Position numbers and translations under genes: made by a program. A stretch of DNA of 64,000 nt. Origin: Dastarcus helophoroides (taxonomy: Eukaryota > Arthropoda > Insecta > Coleoptera > Bothrideridae). Where the stretch lies: the NCBI GenBank assembly GCA_028583605.1, contig CM053326.1:32161431-32225430 (forward strand), read 5' to 3'. The notes under the pieces are model-generated. The model saw only the letters and a program-made list of their open reading frames with translations. It was not told the origin of the DNA and ran no database searches. Below, piece after piece: positions 48,601 through 58,406 of the stretch. Within the stretch, counting starts at the first letter, position 1; each line of letters begins with the position of its first letter.

Positions 48601-48920
48601 CCGGTATGGAGAGTTACCTACTTTCTCGGCCTAGGACGAAAAAAAAAAAAAACTGGGACTGTTTTGTGCTGAATCTATAGCAATGGATTAAAATGCGGGA
48701 AAGGCCTGAAATTGCACCAAGAAAGTAGGCATTCTCCAGTACCGATTTGAGAAAACATGAAATTTTTCATTCTCATTTAGTTTTCTATGAAATCGTTTCC
48801 TTGACAATTACTATTTGTTTCTTGTTATCCGGTACGGGAAAGTTACCTACTTGGGCGAAAAAAAAAAAAAATCTGAGACTTCTTCTTTGGAGAACTGCTA
48901 AGGAACATGTTTTTAGAACA
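48540..48920. repeat. Direct duplication around a 142-bp MITE
   Basis: TTTCTATGAAATCGTTTCC, TTGACAAT-ACTATTTGTTTC and ATCCGGTA occur at 48552-48607 and again at 48780-48835, each followed by a GTTACCTACTT segment and a poly-A run. In the first copy this leads into a MITE at 48602-48743. Its ends CGGTATGGAGAG... and, inverted, CGGTACTGGAGAA... frame CTACTTTCT at both sides. The second copy keeps only the left end. The fragment at 48876-48918 repeats part of the transposase at 47289. Confidence 0.65.
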
Positions 48921-49039
48921 TTTTTTTTCTACAAAGAATGACAAAGATACAAGGAGTCAAAATAATTCCCTTTTGTGTCATTTTTTTGCCAAAAAATTGA
49001 AATATCTTTAAAACTATCGAAGATAGCAATAAAAATGTA

Positions 49040-49661
49040 CACCAGTCCCTCGATTTGCACGGTATTTGAATTACACGATTTTGCTTTTACACTGTTTTTA
49101 AATCACAACAAAAAACATCTCTTTACTCTTTTAAAAGCTCGATCAAAGTTATCGAACGCACCCTTTTCCAAAACTTCAATCGCAAATATTAAGGTGGTGG
49201 CATTATCCGTGAAGAAGAAGAAAAAAAAGAAGGAGACGAAGAAGAAACTTTAAAGTCAATTCTAGCTTTACAAACCTCAGAAGAAAAGTAAAGGCTTATT
49301 TTATTTCTGTTTTTTTAAGTTATAGTTGATATGAAGATTATTTATGTTTGAATTCTTTTATTGCTTTTATTTGAAAGGAATATTGTTAGTTAATGTTTAC
49401 CTTTTTAATTTTTAAATATTAATTGAATTGAAATTGAATGAACTAATCCCCCTTTTATTTTTTAATGCTTATCTCATTTTACACGACTATAATGAATATG
49501 TCTTCGACTTTTCTCTGTCTTATTTAGATCGATTTAATCCGTTTTCAGGTTAACTGAACATATCCATCTACGTTGTATAAACTCTATGTCTCGTTTTACA
49601 CAGTTTCGTTTTGCACAATTTTTCCAGGAACGTATCTTCTGTGTAAATCGAGGGATGAGTA
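49040..49661. mobile_element. Non-autonomous pogo/Tigger-like element, 622 bp
   Basis: The left end, CACCAGTCCCTCGATTTGCAC, and the right end, inverted TACTCATCCCTCGATTTACAC, agree over CCCTCGATTT-CAC. A TA lies outside each end (49038-49039 and 49662-49663). Subterminal motifs TTACACGATTTTGC and TTTTACACAGTTTCG repeat near both ends, as in Tigger-type MITEs. A purine-rich GAAGAAGAAA tract lies at 49211-49250. The ORFs across it are not coding. Confidence 0.75.
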
Positions 49662-49663
49662 TA

Positions 49664-50040
49664 TACATAAGTTCATCTTATTTTTCCAAACAAAAAATAA
49701 AATTTGGAAGGTTGCTATTTAAAATAAGAAAGTTAGTGTCTACTTCCAGTATAACTAGAAGTGGGAGGAAGTTGAAAACATTTTTAAAAGAAAGTTTAGC
49801 CCCAATTAGTCCCATTTACAAAATTAGTTTATTCTTATAATAACAAGTTTCCGAATAAAAAAACACCCTGTATAATTTTTAATTAAAATTTTAAAAATAA
49901 AACTCAAAGTTTAGAAATATATTAATTTTTTTTGTAATTTCGGTTTTAGTCTTAAAATGTTTTGACTCTGTTGTAATTTATGTAATGTAGATTAACTTAC
50001 CAAAGTATTACATATTATGTTGCGTGCTTTGGGGATGAAC
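49664..50040. other. Unassigned sequence with a CACCCTGTATA motif
   Basis: AACACCCTGTATAATTTTT at 49861 is a lone copy of the insect ACAGGGTG-type terminus. Otherwise nothing recognised. Confidence 0.35.
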
Positions 50041-50134
50041 TATAATTAATAAAAACACAACTATTAAAGTTTATTAATGATAAAAACGCAACAAAAATTA
50101 AAAATTCCATAATTTTTCGATAAATATTTGCTAA

Positions 50135-50174
50135 CACCGGACCAGGTTTTGCATTACTGCAACATCGGAAGTCA
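50135..50174 (-). ncRNA. Hammerhead-like ribozyme remnant in the PLE 3' region, family 3
   Basis: Counterpart of 22323-22361. The minus strand has CCGATGT as decayed core, stem II TGCA/TGCA with loop GTAA, AAA where GAA is expected, and ACCTGGT (50141-50147) giving stem III ACC/GGT. Stem I pairs poorly (GACTT against CGGTG). This copy links the ribozyme family physically to the endonuclease, 70 bp downstream of its stop codon. Confidence 0.45.
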
Positions 50175-50245
50175 TACCAACAATTTTTTTAGCCGTTATT
50201 ATGCTAACAACTTCCATGGATCACATACTCCTACCAATATTCCCT

Positions 50246-50595
50246 TTAATCCGAATTATCTTCCAAAGTTTCAATTAGAGGTATGTCCAGAAGATTAAGC
50301 TGCTTGTTCATAAGTGTAAATTGACTAGATTGTAAATATTTGTGAATTTTTATGGCCTCCAAGAAATTCAGCTTTTTGGTATTATATATGTAATATGTGT
50401 TCGTGCATGTAAGTTTATGTTGTGTTTCTAATAGATGCTTTGCAAAATTTGACCTTTCTGGATGTTTATTTCTGAAGGCAGCAAGATGTTCGCTGTACCT
50501 AATGTGAAAATTACGTGATGTTTGACCTATGTAGACAGCATTACTCTCAGAGCAATTCAATTTATAAATACCAGATTTACCAAATCGTGAAGTTT
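50246..50595 (-). pseudogene. GIY-YIG endonuclease domain of the Penelope-like element
   Basis: The minus-strand frame reads GKSGIYKLNCSESNAVYIGQ then TSRNFHIRYSEHL. GIY and YIG motifs, the Arg of TSR.F..R, and Glu/His of the EH.. segment fit the GIY-YIG nuclease fold. Relatives use it to nick target DNA before reverse transcription. FAKHLLETQH (about 50455) and LEAIKIHKYL (about 50360) follow, the latter carrying the conserved catalytic Glu region. The frame is open from about 50595 to the stop at 50246-50248. Upstream it loses continuity with the linker, so I call it part of a broken ORF. It is C-terminal, as expected for Penelope. Confidence 0.9.
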
Positions 50596-51060
50596 TTTCT
50601 TTTGCGTTAAAAATCGTGTTATTTAATGAAGTAAATGATTTAAAACTAGGTGTCGCTTGGCGAAATTAAATTACTTATCCTTTTTGAGATGTTTCCAAAA
50701 TATGTTATAGCAAAATAGTTTGTTTTTTGATAAGTCATTTAGGAAAAATAGAATTAATAGCTAAATTGTGTTCTTTTTTAGATATTAACTCATTAATGCT
50801 GTTTTCAGAATATCCATTGCTATAAGCTTTTTGTTTAATTATCTTAATTTCTCGATTAAAATTTTCTTCACTCATTGGTAAGCTCTATTTATCATCGAAT
50901 AGTATCCTGCCAATTTGTGTAAAATTGGATGTAAGGAATCATTTAGAATTGTAACTTCTGTATGTGTATGGAAAACCTAGATGAATTCTTTGAAAATTGA
51001 TCCAAAAATTATCAGTTGTGCGACTTTTTATTGTTTCTCGAGGATTGAATCATCGATTAT

Positions 51061-52029
51061 TTGGTTATAGAATGTGAAAAATTCGAAGGATAATAATTTT
51101 GAATCCTTATTAACCGAGTATCAGAAAAAAAAGTTATCCAGGAATCTACTAGTATCAAACTAATCCCAGAAACAGTTCTCTTCGTCTTCATTTAATCAAG
51201 ATGGAATTTGCCAAGTTTCCGTATCGAGAGAAATAAATTCTACGGTAGCGTCATAAGTTAATGCGGCAAAACTTATTCCATTTAAGAATACAACGAATCA
51301 GTATGAACCTGAGCAGGGTGTTAATTTTTCTCTCCGGAGGGATCAAAATAAGAAGACATAAATAACAGGTTCTTGTTATAATGACGTCACGTACCGAACT
51401 CATTATTTTCCGCGTTATTTCAAGTTGCACCCTTAATATCTCCACTCTTCTTTAGACTACTAATCAGCGTGTGCTTTCAAACCCTTAAATTAAACCCGTA
51501 ATTTAGAGGAAAAGCAAAGACATGTTTAGCCTCATAAATGCCAGTCTATCTGGCAACTTCTACTTAGTATGCCATAAATAATACGCTACCACTTTAGAAA
51601 CTTATAAAATAATAGTAAATATTACAAAATGTGATTAGAAACAAGAACCTCATTTAAGCATGAATTTCAGTAAATTTTGCCTTTCAAGAGTGGAGCTGCT
51701 AATATTGTACGAATTCAAGGCATCATCAGTTATTTATTATTAAAAACGTTCCGTTGTTAGCAGATGATACCGCCCCATACAGCTAGATTGCATGACGTCA
51801 GCATAATCATCTAGGGCTACAACTAACTAACCTTACTTTTTGTTGAAATAGTCCAGTGGTATTCATGTAGCGATGTACAGATGAGTAATCATTAGAAAAC
51901 GGATTATATTTAACTTGCATATGCATGTATATTTTGCATATTTTTGAGATGCTGGCATATTTCTAATAACCCTGCATATTTCAGCTTATTTTTATTTCAT
52001 TCGGCAAGAACAACACTAAAATAAGATGT
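51061..52029. other. Unassigned sequence
   Basis: The minus-strand ORF at 51251-51445 has no motif I recognise. The left part could be more of the PLE but I see no matching residues. Confidence 0.35.
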
Positions 52030-52189
52030 TGCCTAAATTAAAGTCATGATTTTTTGAAAATGTGGACTCCACAAGTAAAATTTTTGAGCATTACAATACA
52101 ATTTTTGCGAAATTTTAACTTCTGAAATTTTCGAACTTTATTCAGAATTTTCAATGGATTTTTAAAAAAATCTTTATCTTTTTCGGGAT
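52030..52189. repeat. AT-rich degenerate sequence
   Basis: Short T-phase stretch ending where the 382-bp unit begins. Confidence 0.45.
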
Positions 52190-52400
52190 CGTATGCAAGA
52201 AGAATGCAACCTAGACTACAAATTCATGCACCCCCCTCCAGGCGTGTATAGTGAAACATAGGTAGCTGAACTACCAACAGTTGAAACACTGCCACCTAGC
52301 CAAGCGGTTGCTCTCTAGAAGAGTTCCCAGTAAGACAAGGATTCTACTATAATGTACAGATCAATAGGTTTGAACATTTATTAGATTCGAAGTTTGGAAA

Positions 52401-52441
52401 CCAAATACCGGTTTCGATCTTGTTAGATCTCGTCAGTTTGG
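52401..52441 (-). ncRNA. Type I hammerhead ribozyme, family 2, copy 1
   Basis: All parts are canonical on the minus strand. Stem I CCAAA (52437-52441) pairs with TTTGG (52401-52405). The core CTGACGA (52430-52436) fits CUGANGA exactly. Stem II GATCT/AGATC has loop AACA (52416-52429). GAA (52413-52415) precedes ACCGGT (52407-52412), giving stem III ACC/GGT with no loop, and A (52406) is at the cleavage position (GUA). Beyond an internal loop, stem I extends by a further helix: ATTCGAGTT on the 5' side with AACTTCGAAT on the 3' side. Minimal stem III implies cleavage as a dimer, as known for Penelope-type hammerheads. Confidence 0.85.
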
Positions 52442-52736
52442 TATATCCAACTCGAATGCTAACAAATGTTCCGAGAAGTAAGTACTAACACATTCACAGG
52501 CGTCAAGCGAGTGACTCTTAGTACTACCACCTATTGGTCCATAGAGAAACTATGGCCATCGCCAACAATGTCGTATGCAAGAAGAATGCAATCTATATTA
52601 CAAATTCATGCAGCCCTCCAGGCGTGTATAGAGAATCATAGGTAACTGAACTACCAACCGTTGAAACACTGCCACCTAGCGAAGCGGTTGCTCTCTAGGA
52701 GAGTTCGCAGAAGACAAGGATTCTATAAATGTCGTA

Positions 52737-52737
<1 letters not shown>

Positions 52738-52773
<36 letters not shown>
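52738..52773. repeat. (TA)n microsatellite at the palindrome centre
   Basis: About 18 TA units, bracketed by ATGTCGTAG and TACGACAT, so the junction is itself palindromic. Confidence 0.97.
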
Positions 52774-52774
<1 letters not shown>

Positions 52775-52905
52775 GACATTGTTGGCGATGGCCACAGTTT
52801 TTCTATGGACTAATAGGTGGTAGTACTAAGAGTCACTCGCTTGACGCCTGTGAATATGTTAGTACTTACTTGTCGGAACATTTGTTAGCATTCGAGTTGG
52901 ATATA

Positions 52906-52946
52906 CCAAACTGACGAGATCTAACAAGATCGAAACCAGTATTTGG
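52906..52946 (+). ncRNA. Type I hammerhead ribozyme, family 2, copy 2
   Basis: Inverted copy of 52401-52441. Stem I CCAAA (52906-52910) pairs with TTTGG (52942-52946). Core CTGACGA (52911-52917), stem II GATCT/AGATC (52918-52931), GAA (52932-52934). Stem III reads ACCAGT (52935-52940), a C-A mismatch relative to copy 1, so this copy is predicted weaker. Cleavage position A (52941). Confidence 0.8.
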
Positions 52947-53019
52947 TTTCCAAACTTCGAATCTAATAAATGTTCAAACCTATTGGTCTGTGCATTATAG
53001 AATCTTTTTCAGGATATTC

Positions 53020-54424
53020 ACTTATTTTCAAAAATTTGCAGGTTTGTTTACTTTTGACTTTTTTTGAAAATTTTGACTTTTTTTCGAAGTGTAGACCTTT
53101 ATATAGTAAAGAAGACCTTTATTTCAATCATAGAAAAAGTCGACTTCTTTTAAAATTGCATGTCTAAAAAATTTTCACTTGAAATTTTAGAAGTTTTTTC
53201 AAAATTTTCACTATTTTTTTTTAACTTTTGTCTGTTTCAAGATCTTCACTTTTTTTGAAAATTTGCAATTCTATTAAAATTTTTGATTATTTCTGGAAGT
53301 TTTGACTTTTTTTTTAATTTAGACTTTTTCTGAAAGTTTTGACCTTTATGCAGTAAACTGGACCTTTGTTTCAAAAACTGAAGCATCGGACATTTTTTTT
53401 TAAACTCTGACGTATTTTAAAAATTCGATTTTTGAAAAAATTCGGCTTTTGAAATTTTCGACCATTTTTTAGAAGTTTCACTGTTTTTTTTTTGTTTTTG
53501 GAAACCTTCGCCTTTTTTAAGATATCCACTTTTTTTAAAAATTTGGACCCTTGATCAAATTTTTGACTATTTCTAGAAGTTAGGATTTTTTTTTTAAGTT
53601 CGATCTTTCTTTTTAAATTTTAAATTTTTCTTGAAATTTTGACCTTTATGTAATAAAGTGGACTTTCATTTAAACAATTAAAAAATTTGATTTTTTTTTG
53701 AAAATTATCAGTTTTTAAAAAATGCATTATTTAAATTTCCAATTTTGAAATTTTTGAATTTTTTTCAGAATTTTCAGTTTTTTCACCTTTTCAAGATACC
53801 CACTTTTTTTGAAAATTTGCATCTTTGTTCAAGTATTTAGGTACTTCTGGAAGTTCTGACTCTTTTAGGAAAATTTCGACTTTTTTTAAAAAGTTCGACC
53901 TTTTTTTAGACCTTTTCGTAGTAAACTGAAAAATTCAACTTTTTTATAAACTGTCAGTTTCTTGAAAATTTGTATTTTTTTCAAAATCACCACTTCTGAA
54001 ATTTTTGAACATTTTTCAGGTTTGTCACTCTTTTTTTTATTCTCTTCCTTTTTCAAAATACCTTTCTTGGACTTTTGTATCGTCCAAATATTTCCTAAAG
54101 TTTTGACTTGAAAAAATCGACTTTTTGCAAGTTTTTACTTTTTCTCGAACTTTCGACTTCGAGTTAATAAAAATTTTTTTTGGCAAATTAAAAATTTCGA
54201 TTTTTTTCGAAAATTCCTTCTTTTTTAAAAACAATTTGATAATTTGCAAAATTTTGAGTTAAACTTTTTGCACTTTGGAGTTTTCACTTTTTTTGTAAAT
54301 TATTTAATACTTTTATTATTAAATTTAGACTTTTTCTCAAAGTTAGGACTTTCTTCAACTTTTTTCAAAATTTCTACCTTTTTCAAAATTTCCCTAGTTT
54401 TTGCATGGGCATGCTATTTATTTT
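53020..54424. repeat. Degenerate AT-rich quasi-repeat, T-phase
   Basis: Strong TTTTTGAAAATTTTGACTTT phrasing. A longer loosely repeated segment is also visible: GACCTTTAT-AGTAAA-TGGACCTTT recurs near 53093, 53342, 53638 and 53915, at spacings of roughly 250-300 bp. No coding signal. Confidence 0.65.
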
Positions 54425-54800
54425 CATATTTCTGTCCATTAATCAATTTTTGTTGACCAAAAAAATAGGAAAGAACAAAGGTCCTCAGGTCCTTAATTTA
54501 TATTTGACCCACCAATTTTAGTTGACCAAAGACGAAAAAAAAAGGTCCTCAAATTCTATTTTCGGGTTTCGCCCAAGCAAATTTTGTCGACTAAGAAAAA
54601 GTCCTCATTTTACCTATATATTTTCATGTTTCGACCAATCAATTTTTGTCGGCAACCAAAAAAGAATCTTCGATTTCCATTTTCCTAGTTCGGCTAATTA
54701 ATCCTTGCTGATCAAAAATAAAAAAAGATCCTTCCCTATTTCGCCAGAGCATTTTGTGTGCACCAAAAAATATATGACCTCATATCTCTTTTAGGGATAT
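54425..54800. repeat. Minisatellite, about six units of 50-75 bp
   Basis: Degenerate units each contain a TTCGACCAATCAATTTTTG-like start, a GT(T/C)GACCAAAAA segment and AAGGTCCTCA. Unit starts lie near 54432, 54508, 54567, 54630, 54690 and 54740. The units are diverged. Confidence 0.75.
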
Positions 54801-55340
54801 TAACACGAACTTCTGGGGGGCTAAGACCTCCTAGCCCCCATCTAACTTTGCCCATGACTTTTTGTAAAAACTTCGAATTTTTGTAACTTCCACTTTTTAA
54901 AAAGTGTGCCTATTTCTGAAAACTTTAATCTTTTTTTTTAGAATCTGACATTTTAAGTTGAGAATATTAAACATTTTAAGCGTATTGTATAAAACTAATT
55001 CGAGACTTAGCTAAAATTCAACTTTAAGGCTGCCATTTTAAAAAGGAGTATATTTTAAGTCTAAGCAAAAAGTTTCAAAAAAAAGTCGAAATTTAGAAGA
55101 ATTTTCGACTTTGATAGATTTTGAAAAAAAAAGAACACAAGCGAATTTTTGACTTTTAATTTGAATTTCTACAAAACTGTTTCTCCAAATTTTGAGCCAA
55201 AGGCAACATTTGCAAATGTTCGAGAAGAAACTTTAAAATGTCTAAAAAAATGTTCCTCAAGATTTCGATTTAAACATTTCAAATTTAAGGCGAAATTTTG
55301 AGTTAAGAACTTAAATGTTAAGAAGTTTATATTAAAAAAA
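54801..55340. repeat. GC-richer element edge, then degenerate AT-rich quasi-repeat
   Basis: GGGGGGCTAAGACCTCCTAG (54816-54835) then CCCCCATC and TTTGCCCATG resemble the inverted-repeat edges at 31850 and 33410. From about 54870 the sequence is T-phase then A-phase repeat. Confidence 0.45.
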
Positions 55341-57920
55341 AATAATTCTGAACGCTTGAAAAAATGTAGATAAATTCGTGTAGGGACATATTCCTCAACG
55401 ACGTCAGCTCTTTACGCGTATAGCCAACTTTAAATACAATCGTGTGTATTATTCGTTGCATACTTTTTAAGTCGTTTTTAATATTCATTTTTACCACCTT
55501 AGAGGCTAAATTTTGAAAATTTTTCTCTTGGTGCTCTCCTACATATTACAGGGAACACCTATGCGAAATTTCATACTCTTAGACACACCGGTGTAAGCTA
55601 GGCGTTATCTGTAATTCAGTGCTTAGAGATTTATTAAGTAAATACAGTGGCAAACTCATATACATTGCCTTCCTTATTTAGGAATTAAATTTTCATTTTT
55701 TGATTTAGCTTTATCAATGCGGTATTGAGTAAAATTACTCTAATACTTCTTTAGTTCTTATACTCCTTTATCATTTTTACGAGAGAGATTCTTACGAGTT
55801 AAAAATAACTAAAGCAACTCTCCTGATGCCACCTTTTTTCCTTATGATTTTAATGAAATGTTTTATCCTCATTTAAAAGAACATGGGAGGTAATGTTAAG
55901 GTTCAAATTTTTACTAAAAAGTAATGCTCAATTCAGAAGTAATGCGGCTTTAAAATTATCATCAAAAAAGCGATTCATAGTAATTTTAAAACACCGAAAC
56001 AATTAAGTTAATGGCTGATTTTTGATACATAATTTTGGTATGTAAAAAAAATTAAAGGAATAATTAAAACTTGCTATTAAAATTCGAAATAGAGGTTGCT
56101 CTATTTATATTTATATTTTTGAAATAATATACCTACACCACGAAATTTTAGTACAAATTTTTGGTAATATAATTATTATATGAAAATAAAATTTGGATAT
56201 TTCTATTATTAAATATTTGTTTTGCATCTTACCCAATTTTTTTGGATTTATGGTACATAATATGCATATTAATGGGCATATAATTGTAATTACTTTGCAT
56301 ATTTTGTTCAAAATCTGCATATAATATGCGTAAATTTTGTTAAAAAAGCTATGGTATAATTGGTATACAAGAGTGCATCATCTAAGAGTTTTTTTGACTG
56401 TACAGGTGGTCCAAAATTTGGGCACTGTAAATAAGTTTTTTCTTAAATGAAGTATCCTGTATATTGTATTATCACCTTTATGGAATATTTCACTTGTAAT
56501 ACAAGTGTGCCAAGTTTTTTGAATTTGCATGTTTAAAAATTGTAAATCGTCATCCTGGGACTGTAAAAAGAACTCGTATCCTAGAAATATTCTGATTTGG
56601 AAAAAGCAACATGGAGCTCGCCTGAAATGGTACTGTATCGATTGAAATCTTAACAAATGAGTTTAATGCTAATTAATTGGGTTAACACCAGTTTGACAGG
56701 TGGAATACGTATTATGTAATTGTATGACTAGTATGTTAAAGGAATCAAACCTTTTCAATCTTTTTTTTTTTAAATGAGTTAATTATGATTAATGAATTCA
56801 TGTAATTTATCTTTACCTCCACGTTTTGATCCCTCGGCAACATCTGAACGAAAATGAGCTGATTACACCTCTCGAGCTGATGCCATGGGCGAGACAACGC
56901 AGACAAAATTTGAAAGGTGCATTTTTCTGTAATTGACATCAAATCTGCATTTCAGATATATTTTAAGCGGAGATATTAGTGACATTTGTTTCCTGTTATT
57001 GTATTTATTAAAGAATTGCCAACCTTTTCTCATGATGAAATTTTCTATTAAAAAACATTTATGAAGATTGCCCAGTGGATTGTTTGGTTATGCTGCTCGC
57101 CCATTCGACTAGTTTTTCTGTCGATCGAATTGCCTTTATAATGAACCGAATTATACAATTACATACGAGCTGAATCCACTACTTGACTTACAAATTATTT
57201 TTTGCCGTAATATTGAAACTGTACACTTACACCCATATTTTACGTAAATAATCCAGTATTTTAAATCACGTGTGCGTATTACAAATGCTTTCGTAAAAGC
57301 AAGGTAATACTTTTCAAAGCATAATTTACACCAATCTTCGATTTTACTGCTTTTTAATCGGGATGTTTCGAGAAAACAATAATATTTATGTGTTCGAAAT
57401 CAGGGACTAATTTCACCATATATTATTCAGTAATAGTTTATAAAAAATAGTTTATACTTTTTAAAGATTTTATCTAATCAATAATAGAAGCATACAATTA
57501 AAGAGCACGATTATGCTAAATGGTAAATTACACCATAGGGTTCTTCCATAAATTAAAACAGAGAGCCGTAATAAATCAACCAACAATTAAATTTACTGCA
57601 TCAATTATTGAATAATTATGCATGAATACTAAATGTAATACTACCCGTATATGTAAATAAATATATCCTATACGGCAGCTTAAATTGGCATCAACTATCT
57701 CTAAACTACTGCATCTATTTAAAAAAAATTATGGTGGAAGACAGAAGCATTTTCTCATTAAACGATGCAGTGGTTTCCGACATGCCTTCATCCATTTTTC
57801 GTTTTTATCTTATTTCGTCAAAATCATATTAAGTTGTAACTAAGGATAATTATTGAACTTAACAAGTATTTAAAAATATCAATGCTGCAGTTTATATATT
57901 GTATATTCTATAGCCAATGC
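55341..57920. other. Unassigned, mostly non-repetitive sequence
   Basis: No recognised gene. ACAGGTGGTCCAAAATTTGG at 56402 resembles ACAGG-type transposon ends. ORFs at 56111, 56378 and 56745 (minus) show no motif I can name. Confidence 0.4.
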
Positions 57921-57926
57921 ACACAG

Positions 57927-58148
57927 ATTTTTGGTGGAACGGACTGGTCCTTGGTTATCTTCAAAAATTGAATTATAGAACTTGTCCCTGAAACCAAGAA
58001 AGTTTTAAAAACACAACAAACGTTGCTCTAACGCGTTTTGACAGCCAAGCTGTCATCTTCAGAGAGATACTGATCTCCCACGTTAGAGCAACGTTTGTTG
58101 TGTTTTTTAATCTTTCTTGGTTTCAGGGGACAAGTTCTGTATTTCAAT
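57927..58148. mobile_element. Foldback repeat, ribozyme family 1, copy E
   Basis: The left arm (57927-58070, minus orientation) is full length from GGTGGAACGGACTGGTCC to the ribozyme. The right arm (58082-58148, plus) is a shorter inverted copy. ACACAG lies before the left end (57921-57926) and after the right end (58151-58156), a likely 6-bp or longer TSD. The hammerhead-like segment is at 58026-58066 on the minus strand: CTCT, CTGAAGA (58056-58062), stem II GACAGC/GCTGTC, stem III ACGCGT, AGAG. The GAA is changed to AAA, which should abolish cleavage. Confidence 0.8.
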
Positions 58149-58149
58149 A

Positions 58150-58404
58150 CACACAGTTGTTTCTGTTAAAATATCATTAATTTTAAGAAAAGCTAGGGGA
58201 AAATGAGTATGATACGAATACGATATTAATTCCTTTTGTCAGGTGGTTATATTTACGCCAAGGAAAAATATTTTTCAAATCATAATTATTAATTATTTTG
58301 GTTCATCTTTCAAGTGTCGTTTGGTTATCTTATTTATGTAAAGAGGTTAGAAGTTTCCGAAGCAAAAGAAAATAACTTTTTAAAGGTGTTATGATTAAAT
58401 GAGA
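58150..58404. other. Unassigned short intergenic sequence
   Basis: Nothing recognised between the foldback repeat and the mariner. Confidence 0.4.
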
Positions 58405-58406
58405 TA

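Larger units (their letters stand above)
50045..51060 (-). mobile_element. Penelope-like retroelement, 3' half (family 3)
   Basis: Minus-strand element retaining the end of the reverse-transcriptase-to-endonuclease linker, the GIY-YIG endonuclease and the 3' untranslated region. Linker remnants (about 50700-50890) read EENFNREIKIIKQKAYSNGY and INELISKKEHNL, matching the region after the RT in Penelope elements, where relatives have an NxxIxKxxxNGY-like pattern. The 3' part (50045-50245) recurs at 22200-22412 and beside the mariner at 37.4 and 38.9 kb. Stops in the linker show it is no longer functional. The RT palm is not visible, so the copy is 5'-truncated. Confidence 0.85.
52190..53008. 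mobile_element. Hammerhead-bearing composite repeat, family 2 (382-bp unit)
   Basis: The segment CGTATGCAAGAAGAATGCAA begins at 52190 and again at 52572, giving a 382-bp direct-repeat period. The first unit is complete (52190-52571) and the second runs about 160 bp (52572-52733). A (TA)n run follows, then an inverted copy of 52341-52574 at 52771-53008 (TTGGCGATGGCCA, GGTGGTAGTACTAAGAGTC, CGCTTGACGCCTGTG and so on). Both copies of the arm contain a hammerhead motif in the same orientation relative to the unit. Head-to-tail units of a few hundred base pairs with a hammerhead in each are the form described for PLE terminal repeats and for small circular-RNA retroelements; which of these applies is inference. 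Confidence 0.8.

Noticed and set aside
57927..58148. Classical MITE with DNA-transposon TIRs
   Set aside because: The arms are unequal in length in copies B and E, and copies C and D have one arm only. Flanking repeats vary in length (11 bp and about 6 bp). This fits a retroelement with inverted 5' fragments better than a cut-and-paste MITE.
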